Source: JACVRM01 sp963809765
GTDB taxonomy: Bacteria > Actinomycetota > Thermoleophilia > Gaiellales > Gaiellaceae
Length of the DNA: 64,000 nt
Assembly: GCA_963809765.1 (NCBI GenBank)
Contig: CAWEKT010000001.1
Location: 186,001 to 250,000, forward strand
Direction: 5' to 3'
The position numbers and the translations under genes are program-made. Shown piece after piece: positions 17,897 through 25,598 of the stretch; the first letter of the stretch is position 1, and every line of letters begins with the position of its first letter. The notes beneath the pieces are model-generated. The model was given only the letters and a program-made list of their open reading frames with translations, was not told the DNA's origin and ran no database searches.

Positions 17897-18196
17897 ATGG
17901 GCGGGCCGGCCAGAACCTGGGCGGCCCGCCTCGCCGCGGTCGTCGCCTGCGCAGCGGCTGGTGTTCCCGCGTCGGCCGTGCCGCTGGCTGATCGCGTCCC
18001 GGCCTGGCTCCCGCGGGCAGAGCGATCGCTGCTGCAGGTGAAGTTCGGCGGGGCGCGTCCGGTCGATCGGGACTACGTGCCGTACCGGCGGAAGATCGCC
18101 GTCGTCTGGACCTTCGACGCCCCGGTGTACTGCCAGACCTGTCACGGCCCGCCCGGCTCGCGCGTCGGCGGACGTGTCATCCGAGTCGGTTTCTGA
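17897..18196 (+). CDS. small secreted protein with one CxxCH motif
   Basis: About 99 residues. An Arg/Ala-rich signal peptide (1-30) is followed by 'SLLQVKFGGARPVDRDYVPYRRKIAVVWTF' and 'PVYCQTCHGPPGSRVGG'. CQTCH is the sequence to which c-type heme is attached, but the protein is short, has no obvious Met ligand and resembles no known cytochrome. It starts 20 bp after the S9 peptidase and may share its transcript. Confidence 0.5.
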   Translation: MGGPARTWAARLAAVVACAAAGVPASAVPLADRVPAWLPRAERSLLQVKFGGARPVDRDYVPYRRKIAVVWTFDAPVYCQTCHGPPGSRVGGRVIRVGF

Positions 18197-18283
18197 GCGG
18201 GCAACTCGGCACTGGAACGGCACGATCCGGGTGTGCAAGACCAGGCGCGCCTGCCTCGTGCGGTAGTGCAGTTCAAACTGCTC

Positions 18284-18332
18284 GGGTCAGTCCCAGCAGC
18301 GACGGCGAAGCCGCTGCTGCAGTGACAGACCC
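18284..18332. repeat. REP-type imperfect palindrome, copy 1
   Basis: GGGTCAGTCCC and GTGACAGACCC arms flank a GC-rich inner stem. The arms share a conserved internal T-T mismatch with the other copies. Confidence 0.6.
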
Positions 18333-18600
18333 TTCATCTCTCGCCCCTCTCGCGATGTCGCACGCAGTCGCGACGAGCATTCGACAACTGGCGCTGTGGT
18401 TCACCGGCGGAGCCGAGCTTGCTCGGCGAGAGCCACCCCGCGGGCAGCGCGTGTGACCAACTGGCCTAGTTGCCTCGACCGTTGAGAGACAAGGGGGAGC
18501 TCGAGGGGGGACGTAGTCCCCCTTCGAATGAAGCTCGCCATGCGGCCGCAGAACCGACTCGCGCGAAGCAGCCGCTCCTCGCGGCCGCACGGCGAGCGGT
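18284..18600 (-). repeat. 320-nt structured intergenic element, copy 1
   Basis: The gap contains blocks shared in order with the copy at 19732-20050: the REP palindrome, 'GTCGCGACGAGCAT', 'CGGCGAGAGCCACCCCGCG', 'AAGGGGGAGCTCGAGG' with a GGGGGAC/GTCCCCC hairpin, and 'GCACGGCGAGCGGTCTC'. On the minus strand it follows the thioredoxin-like gene directly. A TGCGGCCGC/GCGGCCGCA stem here is replaced in copy 2 by a CCGCCGC/GCGGCGG stem at the same place, which suggests RNA structure. Copy 2 ends up between two pilin genes. Confidence 0.55.
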
Positions 18601-18603
18601 CTC

Positions 18604-19158
18604 CTAGCGACGAGCCGCTGCGGCGGCCTGCGCGACCGTGTCGCGGTCGGCGAAGCCGTCGATGCGGACGCTCAGGTTGCCCGGGCGCTTCAAGACGATG
18701 ACCGCCGGGTTCGACCGGATGCCGAACTTGGAGGCGAGCGGGGCCATCTCGATCTGGCGGAAGGCGTTCACCTGGGCGAAGCCGGCTCCGCCGAGGGCGG
18801 CTCCGGCGCGCGCCTCGGCGAGGGCGAGGGCGTCCACGCGGCCGCGCGGGGCCACGACTGCGACCACGACGACCGGATTGCGCGTGAGCGCTACGGCGAC
18901 CACGCGCGGGAGACCGTTGGCGGTGACCAGCGGCAGAGTCGGGGTGCGGCGCGGCCTGGCCGCCGGCTTCGGCTTCGTGCGCGTCGGCTTGGTCTTGGCG
19001 CCGACGCCCTTGGCGGTCGTCCGCAGCAGGGCGGGCTGCGGCGAGGCGGTCTCGCCGCTGCCCTGGGTCGTCTTCAGCACGAGCATGCCGCCGCCCAGCA
19101 GGGCAGCGACGCCGAGCACGGCGACGAGGCGAACGGGGTTGCCGGCAGTGATCTGCAT
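18604..19158 (-). CDS. thioredoxin-fold membrane-anchored protein lacking CXXC
   Basis: About 184 residues. One transmembrane helix (about 11-28) is followed by a basic Lys/Pro/Thr linker and a thioredoxin-like domain ('NPVVVVAVVAPRGRVD', 'VNAFRQIEMAPLASKFGIRSNPAVIVLKRPG', 'DGFADRDTVAQA'). The active-site position reads APRG with no Cys, so it cannot be a disulfide oxidoreductase; a chaperone or scaffold role is likely. The ATG at 19158 was chosen because the -10 box of the sigma28-type promoter ends only 2 bp before the ATG at 19167. It lies downstream of a prepilin gene. Confidence 0.6.
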   Translation of the reverse strand: MQITAGNPVRLVAVLGVAALLGGGMLVLKTTQGSGETASPQPALLRTTAKGVGAKTKPTRTKPKPAARPRRTPTLPLVTANGLPRVVAVALTRNPVVVVAVVAPRGRVDALALAEARAGAALGGAGFAQVNAFRQIEMAPLASKFGIRSNPAVIVLKRPGNLSVRIDGFADRDTVAQAAAAARR

Positions 19159-19169
19159 CCGCTCCATCC

Positions 19170-19197
19170 CTATCGGCAGGCGAGGTAGGTCACTTGA
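19170..19197 (-). promoter_or_regulatory. sigma28-type promoter, thioredoxin-like gene
   Basis: On the minus strand TCAAG (19197-19193), 15 bp, then GCCGATAG (19177-19170). Both boxes are identical to those before the second pilT gene and pilC. Confidence 0.65.
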
Positions 19198-19209
19198 GCG
19201 GGGAAGGCG

Positions 19210-19656
19210 CTAGATCGAAGCGGGGCAGGAGGCGGGGACGACCTGTCCGTCCGGGCCCTCGTAGGAGTGCGGGTTCTTCCCGGGCTCGGACGGTGCGCTC
19301 GGAGCGTTGCCGTTGTGCGTGCTCTCCAGGCAGTAACGCCTGCCGTCGGCCGAGATGACCGGCTCGCGGCTCAGCTTGACGCCGCCGTCGATGGCGACGA
19401 GCGCGGCGCGGGTCATGCCGTCGTACGTCTCGTTGTCCGCGTAGTACGTGTGGGCTGCGCCGACCGCCTCGCGCACGTTGAGCTCGGCTGCGGTGGTGTT
19501 GCCCTCCTCCCGCATCCCGACGTAGACGCTTGCCCCGACCGTCGCGAGGATGCCGATGATCATCAGCACGACGAGGAGCTCCATCAAGCTGTAGCCGGCC
19601 TCGTCGCTGAGACGAAGCCGCCGGCGGTGTTCGCGCAGGGAGATCTCAGGTGCCAC
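19210..19656 (-). CDS. type IV prepilin (GspG/PilA-like)
   Basis: About 148 residues from the GTG at 19656, giving a 22-residue leader; the ATG at 19719 would place the start upstream of the promoter. The cleavage site 'SDEAG' before 'YSLMELLVVLMIIGIL' has the conserved Gly and Glu5. The globular part 'EGNTTAAELNVREAVGAAHTYYADNETYDG' resembles pseudopilin/pilin alpha-helix and loop. Two C-terminal Cys could form a D-loop. The intact reading frame contrasts with the broken pilin next door. Confidence 0.8.
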   Translation of the reverse strand: MAPEISLREHRRRLRLSDEAGYSLMELLVVLMIIGILATVGASVYVGMREEGNTTAAELNVREAVGAAHTYYADNETYDGMTRAALVAIDGGVKLSREPVISADGRRYCLESTHNGNAPSAPSEPGKNPHSYEGPDGQVVPASCPASI

Positions 19657-19663
19657 GAGGTGG

Positions 19664-19691
19664 GTATCGGCACGAGTGCCCCGGAGGGTGA
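19664..19691 (-). promoter_or_regulatory. sigma28-type promoter before prepilin
   Basis: On the minus strand TCACC (19691-19687), 15 bp, then GCCGATAC (19671-19664), 7 bp before the GTG at 19656. It has a weaker -35 than its neighbours. Confidence 0.45.
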
Positions 19692-19731
19692 GTGCTTCCC
19701 TCACATCGAGGGACTGCACGTAAACGGCTCA

Positions 19732-19780
19732 GGTCAGTCCCCGGCAGCGACGGAAAGCCGCCGCTACCGGTGACAGACCC
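19732..19780. repeat. REP-type imperfect palindrome, copy 2
   Basis: Arms GGTCAGTCCCCGG and CCGGTGACAGACC around an inner stem. The chance ORF inside it is not considered a gene. Confidence 0.6.
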
Positions 19781-20050
19781 GTCATCTCGACCTCCTCCCG
19801 CGCGAGTCGCGACGAGCATCCGACATGAGCTGGGTCGGCGCAGTCTCGGCGAGAGCCACCCCGCGCGAAGTCGCGTCTGACCAGTCGGCCCGGTCGTCTC
19901 GAACGCCACGTGGAAGGGGGAGCTCGAGGGGGACGCAGTCCCCTTCGAATAGAGCGAGCCTCCGCCGCTAGAACTGTCCCGCCGCCGAAGCGTCGCGGCG
20001 GCGGCACGGCGAGCGGTCTCTGCGAGCGGGCTCCGGTCGCGGTTCTCAAG
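19732..20050 (-). repeat. 320-nt structured intergenic element, copy 2
   Basis: Second copy of the element at 18284-18600, between the pilin (ending 20109) and the next prepilin on the minus strand. The same ordered blocks are present, including the GGGGAC/GTCCCC hairpin. I estimate 60-70% identity by eye, with compensating changes in the largest stem. No protein-coding frame is conserved between the copies. Confidence 0.55.
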
Positions 20051-20108
20051 TAACACGAAGGGCGCGGTCTCCCGCGCCCTTCGTGCACACCATTCTGCGT
20101 CCGGACTA

Positions 20109-20562
20109 CTAGCCGGCCGCGTTGCAGTTGGTGGTTGCGCCGGTGGCATCCCGCGTGATGGCTCCCGCGGGGCTGTCCTTGAACCAGGTCGGGCCCGAGC
20201 CGCCGTTCTCGTACGAGTAGATGCAGTACGTGGTCGCGGTCGGTGCCGGGCTCGTCGAGACGAGCACCTTCGGCGGCGCTCGCCGGATCGTAGAACGCGA
20301 TCCCGGGCGGCGTGCCCGTGCGACGTGTTCTGGATGCCGACGTAGGTGCCGTTGTCCGAGTAGAACGCCTCGACGGCCGGGACGGCTGCGCGGACGTTCG
20401 CCTTGCGCGGCCGACTGCTCGGCCTTGGCTCTTGAAGCCGATGTACGACGGCACTGCTACGGCGAGCAGGATGCCGAGGATGATGATCACGACGAGGAGC
20501 TCGATAAGGGTGAAACCACCCTCACCCTGCGCCTGAGTGATCCTGTTCCTGAGCCTATTCAT
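20109..20562 (-). CDS. major type IV pilin, frame broken four times
   Basis: About 149 residues if four +1 breaks are read through (near 20427, 20405, 20320 and 20271). The intact N-terminus has leader 'MNRLRNRITQAQGEGG', then 'FTLIELLVVIIILGILLAVAVPSY', a perfect prepilin helix with Glu5. After correction the mature part reads 'FKSKAEQSAAKANVRAAVPAV', 'EAFYSDNGTYVGIQNTS' and 'YCIYSYENGGSGPTWF', with two Cys near the C-terminus. GGAGGACTTC precedes the ATG. Likely the main pilus subunit. Four breaks in 450 bp of an otherwise well-conserved sequence is the densest cluster in the window. Confidence 0.75.
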
Positions 20563-20605
20563 TGAAGTCCTCCAGTCGTGGTAGGCGTGGCTGGCTCAGG
20601 CGGAG

Positions 20606-20633
20606 GTATCGGCGCTCGCCGGGTGGGAGGTCC
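20606..20633 (-). promoter_or_regulatory. partial sigma28-type promoter before the pilin
   Basis: GCCGATAC (20613-20606) is present, but 15 bp further upstream the sequence is GGACC, not TCAAG. It may be a degenerate site or rely on an activator: the palindrome GGGAGG-T-CCTCCC at 20625-20637 overlaps the -35 position. Confidence 0.35.
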
Positions 20634-20684
20634 TCCCCCGTCCGGGTGAACCGCACCCGCAACGCGAGTGATTCAAAGAGACCC

Positions 20685-20712
20685 TCAAGGCGGGCTCACC
20701 GGCTGCCGATAG
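20685..20712 (+). promoter_or_regulatory. sigma28-type promoter before the pilT-pilM operon
   Basis: TCAAG (20685-20689), 15 bp, then GCCGATAG (20705-20712). The start codon follows 17 bp downstream, with GAGG between. It is divergent from the pilin promoter. Confidence 0.65.
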
Positions 20713-20729
20713 CTCCCGTCGAGGTAGCC

Positions 20730-21863
20730 ATGACCGAGACCGCGCTCAACATCGACGACCTGCTCGCAGAGCTAGTCGAGCAGAAGGGTTCCGACCTCCA
20801 CGTCACCGTGGGCTCGCACCCGGTCGCACGCGTGCGCGGGGAGCTCGTCCGCCTGGAGCAGTTCCCCAAGCTGACGGCAGAGATCACCCTGCACCTGCTC
20901 TACCGGATCATGTCCACCGAGCAGCAGAAGCAGCTCGAGATCAAGCGCCAGCTCGACCTCTCCTACTCGATCCCGGGCCTCGCGCGCTTCCGCGTGAACG
21001 TGTACTCGCAGCGCGAGAGCCTCGCCGCCGCCTTCCGGCTCATCCCCATGGAGCTGAAGACGCTGGAGGAGCTGAACCTCAGCGCCAGCCTGCACGATCT
21101 GACGACGAAGCCGCGCGGGCTCGTGCTCGTGACCGGGCCGACCGGCTCGGGCAAGTCGACGACCCTGGCTGCGCTGATCGACGAGATCAACCGCACCCGG
21201 CCCGATCACATCATCACGATCGAGGACCCGATCGAGTTCCTGCACCGGCACAAGATGTGCATCGTCAACCAGCGCGAGATCGGCGCAGACGCGCCGAGCT
21301 TCAGCGAGGCGCTGCGCGCCGCCCTGCGTCAGGACCCCGACGTGATCCTGCTCGGCGAGATGCGCGACCTCGAGACGATCTCGACCGCGCTCACCGCGGC
21401 CGAGACCGGCCACCTCGTCTTCGGGACGCTGCACACGCAGAGCGCGCCCGGGACGATCGACCGGATCATCGACGTCTTCCCGGCCGAGCAGCAGGAGCAG
21501 ATCCGCATGCAGCTCGCCGGCACCCTCCAGGGGATCGTCACCCAGGCGCTGCTGCCGACCGCTGACGGCGCAGGGCGCGTTCCGGTGCTCGAGATCCTCT
21601 TCCCCGACGACGCCGTGCGGAACCTGATCCGCCAGGCGCGCGTGGAGCAGATTTACAGCGTCATCCAGACCGGTACCCAGCGCGGCATGCAGACCCTGGA
21701 GCAGGGGCTGGCCGAGCTGGCACTCCGCGGGACGGTCACGAAGGAGGCAGCGCTCAGCTGCTCCAGCCGCCCCGACCAGCTGCTCGGACTGCTCGAGCGC
21801 GCGGGGTTCAAGGACGACGTTCTCGCCCCGTTCGCAAGCGGCCTACGAATCGCGGAGAGCTAA
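20730..21863 (+). CDS. pilT: PilT-type type IV pilus ATPase (second copy)
   Basis: 377 residues, intact. Same superfamily as the gene at 7450: 'GSDLHVTVGSHPVARVRGEL', Walker A GPTGSGKSTT (about 136-145), 'IITIEDPIEFLH', Walker B 'VILLGEMRD' and 'ETGHLVFGTLHT'. 'PGTIDRIIDVFPAEQQEQIR' and the AIRNLIRE-like 'AVRNLIRQAR' segment are PilT hallmarks. It drives pilus retraction, or may do double duty, since no PilB is present in the window. Its TAA is followed directly by the ATG of pilM, so it heads a pilT-pilM-pilN-pilO-pilP-like operon. Confidence 0.9.
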   Translation: MTETALNIDDLLAELVEQKGSDLHVTVGSHPVARVRGELVRLEQFPKLTAEITLHLLYRIMSTEQQKQLEIKRQLDLSYSIPGLARFRVNVYSQRESLAAAFRLIPMELKTLEELNLSASLHDLTTKPRGLVLVTGPTGSGKSTTLAALIDEINRTRPDHIITIEDPIEFLHRHKMCIVNQREIGADAPSFSEALRAALRQDPDVILLGEMRDLETISTALTAAETGHLVFGTLHTQSAPGTIDRIIDVFPAEQQEQIRMQLAGTLQGIVTQALLPTADGAGRVPVLEILFPDDAVRNLIRQARVEQIYSVIQTGTQRGMQTLEQGLAELALRGTVTKEAALSCSSRPDQLLGLLERAGFKDDVLAPFASGLRIAES

Positions 21864-23561
21864 ATGGACTGGAAGAAGGAGATCAAGCTCGGCGACCTCG
21901 TCGGGCGAAAGTCCGACGCTGCCGAAGGTGCGACCGCGACGGTCGCGCCGCCCGACGACGCCGACGAGGCTGCGCCCGAGGCGCAGAAGACGCCGTTCTG
22001 GAAGAAGGAGCTCCGGATCGGCAAGGCGTCGGACCAGGCAGCGACCCCAAGCGCACCCGGTGGCCCGCCGGCGCCGACCAAGCAGCCGAGCCGCTACGCG
22101 CGGCCCGGCACGGCGCCGCCTGAGCGGATGGTGAAGGGCGAGGGGCGCCGGAGCCGCTTCACGCGTCCCGGCTCGAGCAAGCCCGACCCGGCCGAGAAGA
22201 AGCAGGGCAAGAGCTTCTTCAGTCGCTCGAAGTCCGACGCCCCGGAGGAGACCGACGGTAAGGCCGGCAAGCGCAGCCTCTTCGCGCGGCGCTCGGCGGA
22301 TCCGTCGACCAAGGAGCGCAAGAGCCGCTTCAGCCGTCCGGGAGCCGCGAAGTCCGAGACCGGCTCGGCGACGGCAGAGCCGCGCACTCGCGGGCGCTCG
22401 CCGCTCGCGCGCGAGATCTCGTTCAGCTTCAAGCGCCGCCCGAAGGAGGCCTCGGCCGATGAGGGCGCGCCGCCGGCGGCCGCGAAGCAGCAGCGTGGCA
22501 AGAAGGGCGAGATCGTCGGCCTCAAGGTCGGCGCCTCCCACGTTTCGGCCGCACACGTTTCGAACAACGGCGACGTCGAGCTGCTCCAGCTCGTCCGCGA
22601 GCCGATCGAGCGCGGGATCGTGGTCGGCGGGGAGCTGCGCGATGCCAACGCGCTCGGTGCGGCGCTCGGCGACTTCTTCCGCCGGAACAAGCTGCCGCAG
22701 AAGTCTGTCCGGCTCGGCATCGGCACCAACCGAATCGGCGTCCGCCGTCTGGAGATCACCGGGCTGCAGGACCGTGCCCACCTCGAGAACGCGATCAGGT
22801 TCCGGGCGCAGGAAGTCCTGCCGATCCCGCTCGAGGAGGCCGTGCTCGACTATCAGGTCGTCGGTGAGACCACCGACGACAAGGGCAACACCACCTGGCG
22901 CGTCCTGCTGGTCGTCGCCTACCGCGATCTCGTCCAGCGCTACGTCCAGGCGTGCCGCGCCGCGGGCCTGAAGCTCGTCGGCATCGACCTGGAGGCGTTC
23001 GCGCTGCTCCGGGCCCTCGGCCCCGAGCCGGTCGAGAACCCCGACGACGCTGCCGTCGTCATCGTCTCGATCGGTCACGACCGCTCCACCTTCGTCGTCG
23101 CCGACGGCAGCACCTGCGAGTTCGCGCGCGTGCTCGACTGGGGCGGCGGCTCGCTCGACGTTGCGCTCGCCCGTGCTCTCGACCGCACTCCCTCGCAGGT
23201 CGAGGCGATCAAGCACTCGCTGACCCTGAACGCAACGGCCGAGCGGCTCGACGGCTTCACGCCCGAGGAGGCAACGACTGTCTACGAGGCCGTGCGCAAC
23301 GAGCTGCAGTCGTTCGTCCGCGAGCTGGTCTCCTCGCTCCACTTTTACCAGAACCAGCCCGGCTCGCTGGGCATCGGCGAGATCACGATCACCGGCGGGA
23401 CAGCACAGCTGCCGGGGCTCGCTGCAGAGCTGCAGCGGCTGATCGGCGTGACCGTCCGTGTGGGCAACCCGCTCGCGCGCGTGAGCACGTCCAAGCGCGT
23501 CGACACGGGCGCCGAGCTCGGTTCGCTGGCCGTCGCAATCGGACTCGGACTCGAGGGGTAA
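21864..23561 (+). CDS. pilM: PilM with long disordered N-terminal extension
   Basis: 565 residues. The actin-like PilM domain begins at about residue 213 ('GEIVGLKVGASHVSAAHV') and includes 'FRAQEVLPIPLEEAVLDYQVVG', 'SIGHDRSTFVVADG' and 'EITITGGTAQLPGL', so ATP and PilN-binding regions are present. Residues 1-212 are a basic, Pro/Ser-rich extension absent from typical PilM (about 350 residues). It carries repeated short motifs: WKKEIKLG (3-10), WKKELRIG (46-53), and SR(Y/F)xRPG at about 76, 97 and 154. PilM is the cytoplasmic ring of the pilus assembly platform. pilN starts 5 bp after its stop. Confidence 0.88.
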   Translation: MDWKKEIKLGDLVGRKSDAAEGATATVAPPDDADEAAPEAQKTPFWKKELRIGKASDQAATPSAPGGPPAPTKQPSRYARPGTAPPERMVKGEGRRSRFTRPGSSKPDPAEKKQGKSFFSRSKSDAPEETDGKAGKRSLFARRSADPSTKERKSRFSRPGAAKSETGSATAEPRTRGRSPLAREISFSFKRRPKEASADEGAPPAAAKQQRGKKGEIVGLKVGASHVSAAHVSNNGDVELLQLVREPIERGIVVGGELRDANALGAALGDFFRRNKLPQKSVRLGIGTNRIGVRRLEITGLQDRAHLENAIRFRAQEVLPIPLEEAVLDYQVVGETTDDKGNTTWRVLLVVAYRDLVQRYVQACRAAGLKLVGIDLEAFALLRALGPEPVENPDDAAVVIVSIGHDRSTFVVADGSTCEFARVLDWGGGSLDVALARALDRTPSQVEAIKHSLTLNATAERLDGFTPEEATTVYEAVRNELQSFVRELVSSLHFYQNQPGSLGIGEITITGGTAQLPGLAAELQRLIGVTVRVGNPLARVSTSKRVDTGAELGSLAVAIGLGLEG

Positions 23562-23566
23562 CCGTG

Positions 23567-24172
23567 ATGCGTCCCGCAAATCTTCTTCCTTCCGATCTCG
23601 CCGGCAGCCGCCGTGCGCTCCCCAAGAGTGCCCTCGGCGCCATGGCCGCCGGCACCGCGGTCGGCGTTCTCGTCGCCGGTGTGTTCGTGATCCAGCACGG
23701 CAAGGTCTCCGACCGCGAGCAGCAGCTGGCTGCGCTCCAGGCGGAGCTCGCTGCTGTCCCCGTCCCCGTGACGAAGCCCCGTACGACGGACGTCGCACCC
23801 GAGCTGAAGGCCGAGGAGGACGCCCGCGCGGCCGCCCTCGACCAGGCGCTGGCCCAGCGCGTCTCCTGGGACGGCGTGCTCCGCGAGCTCTCGCTGGTGC
23901 TGCCCGAGGACGTCTGGCTCAGCACGCTCAGCGCCAAGTCGAACGCGGGCGCTGACCCGGCCGCAGCCGTGGCTGCGGGCCAGGGGATCGTCCTGAACGG
24001 CTTCACCTATACGCAGGAGGGCGTCGCCCGCCTGCTCACCCGGCTCGAGGTCGTGCCCCAGCTCACGAACGTGGTGCTGCAGTCCAGCACCTCGTCCGAG
24101 GGCGAGGGCCGGCGAATCGTCTCCTTCACGATCTCGGCCGACGTCCAGATGAGCGGAGGTGCAACGCAATGA
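23567..24172 (+). CDS. pilN: PilN pilus assembly protein
   Basis: 201 residues. The cytoplasmic N-terminus MRPANLLPSDL is the conserved (I/A)NLLP peptide that PilN inserts into PilM. One transmembrane helix (about 25-47), a coiled coil (50-70) and a periplasmic-type ferredoxin-like domain ('VSWDGVLRELSLVLPEDVWLSTL', 'LTNVVLQSST') follow. It forms the alignment complex with PilO. The stop overlaps the pilO start (ATGA). Confidence 0.88.
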   Translation: MRPANLLPSDLAGSRRALPKSALGAMAAGTAVGVLVAGVFVIQHGKVSDREQQLAALQAELAAVPVPVTKPRTTDVAPELKAEEDARAAALDQALAQRVSWDGVLRELSLVLPEDVWLSTLSAKSNAGADPAAAVAAGQGIVLNGFTYTQEGVARLLTRLEVVPQLTNVVLQSSTSSEGEGRRIVSFTISADVQMSGGATQ

Positions 24173-24871
24173 AGTCACTGCGAGGACTCGCAGCGAAGGG
24201 CACCTCCGGCGGCTTCGGGGGTGCGAACACAAAGGTGCTCGCGATCGCCGGGGCGGGCCTGCTCGCCCTGCTAGCGGTCGGCTACCTCGGGCTGATCGGC
24301 CCACAGCGCTCGCGTGCCGCGAAGCTGGACACCGAGATCGTGGCTATTCAGCAGCAGATCGACGCCGCCCGCGCCGCGAGCCTGGCGCGGCCGCCCGCGC
24401 CGACCAGGATCGACCGGCTCTTCCGCCTGACGAAGGCGATGCCCGATCGCACCGACATGCCGGGCATGCTGCTCGAGCTCAGCCGCCTGGCCTCCGAGAC
24501 CGGCATCGAGTTCGACTCGATCACGCCGACCGCTCCCATGGCCGCCGGCGGGACGCTGCAGACCGTCCCGGTGCAGCTCGCCTTCCGTGGGAACTTCTAC
24601 GAGCTCTCCGACTTCCTCTTCCGCCTGCGCACCCTCGTCGCGAAGTCCGAGACCGGCCTCGACGTCTCCGGCCGGCTCTACTCCGTCGACGGCGTCGACT
24701 TCGCCGAGGGGGCGACGAGCTCACAGCTGAGCGCACGCGTCACCGCCAAGGCGTTCATCTACGGCACCGGTGCAGGCTCGACGACGGCGGCTGCTCCGCC
24801 GCCGGCCGCGACGCCGCCTGCCACCGGGACCACGCCGACCGCGGCCACGCCCGCCAGAGGGGACGGGCTGA
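24169..24871 (+). CDS. pilO: PilO pilus assembly protein, frame broken near the end
   Basis: About 234 residues: a membrane helix (about 24-42), a coiled coil, then the PilO ferredoxin-like domain ('LFRLTKAMPDRTDMPGMLLELSRLASETGIEF', 'VQLAFRGNFYELSDFLFRLRTLV'). An uninterrupted reading frame appears to run on into the next gene, but an extra base near 24856 explains this. With it removed, the Ala/Pro/Thr tail ends in a TGA at 24869-24871 that overlaps the ATG of the following gene (TGATG). I therefore annotate two genes instead of a fusion. Confidence 0.75.
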
Positions 24872-25590
24872 TGGCCACCGCGACCATCGGTAGGACGAGC
24901 GCCGCCGGGGCCAAGGCGGCGCGCCAGAAGAAGATCGTCATCGTCGGCGCGGTGCTACTCGGCATCGTCATGGTGATCCAGGTCCCGCGGACAATGAAGA
25001 TGATGGGCGGCAGCGAGAGCGCGGCACCCGCCGCGGTTCCCGCGCCGGTCGCACCCGCGCCCGGCACGCCCGTCACGGGTACGCCGGTCGTGCCGGCCGC
25101 GCCCGAGGTAGCCGCGGGCAAGCTCATCTCCTTCGAGCGCTTCAAGGCCAAGGATCCGTTCATTCCGCAGGTCAGCGCCGGCGGTGAGACCCAGGCTCCG
25201 ACCGCGACGGGCTCTGCCGCGACGCAGCCCGCAGCCGAGAGCACCACGGGCGGAACCGCAACCGGCACGACAGCGACGAGCTCCTCGCCGGCAACGGCCA
25301 CGTTCTCGACCACCTCGTCCGGAAAGCAGGCCGCCGCCGGTGGCACCAAGGCGACGATCTCGGTCAACGGCCGCGAGTACACGGTCGCGGAGTCGAAGAC
25401 CTTCCCGGCCGCCGATCCGGTCTTCCGGCTCGTCGCGATCCACGACGGCCACGTCGAGCTTGCGATCGCCGACGGGTCGCTGAAGAACGGCGGCAAGACG
25501 GTCGAGCTCGAGGCGGGTACCCCGCTGACACTGCTCAACACCGCCGACAACAAGCGCTACCGGCTGGTGCTCATCTCGCCCAGCGGCTGA
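24871..25590 (+). CDS. PilP-like pilus assembly protein
   Basis: About 239 residues. A short basic N-terminus and one membrane helix (about 24-42, 'KKIVIVGAVLLGIVMVIQV') are followed by an Ala/Pro/Thr linker, 'FERFKAKDPFIPQV' (the 'KDPF' motif typical of PilP-like proteins) and a C-terminal beta-domain ('SVNGREYTVAESKTFPAADPVFRLVAI', 'GHVELAIADGSLKNGGKTVEL'). Its position after pilO in the operon supports the name. Gram-positive bacteria lack the secretin that PilP contacts, so its partner is unknown. Confidence 0.6.
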   Translation: MATATIGRTSAAGAKAARQKKIVIVGAVLLGIVMVIQVPRTMKMMGGSESAAPAAVPAPVAPAPGTPVTGTPVVPAAPEVAAGKLISFERFKAKDPFIPQVSAGGETQAPTATGSAATQPAAESTTGGTATGTTATSSSPATATFSTTSSGKQAAAGGTKATISVNGREYTVAESKTFPAADPVFRLVAIHDGHVELAIADGSLKNGGKTVELEAGTPLTLLNTADNKRYRLVLISPSG

Positions 25591-25598
25591 GAGCCGAC

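Noticed and set aside
19735..19794. Short ORF starting MTGLSPVAAAF inside the REP palindrome (minus strand), with a related one at 18284
   Set aside because: The palindrome explains the sequence; the copies do not keep the reading frame or stop.
24169..25590. A genuine PilO-PilP fusion protein
   Set aside because: An extra base near 24856 and the TGATG overlap explain it better.
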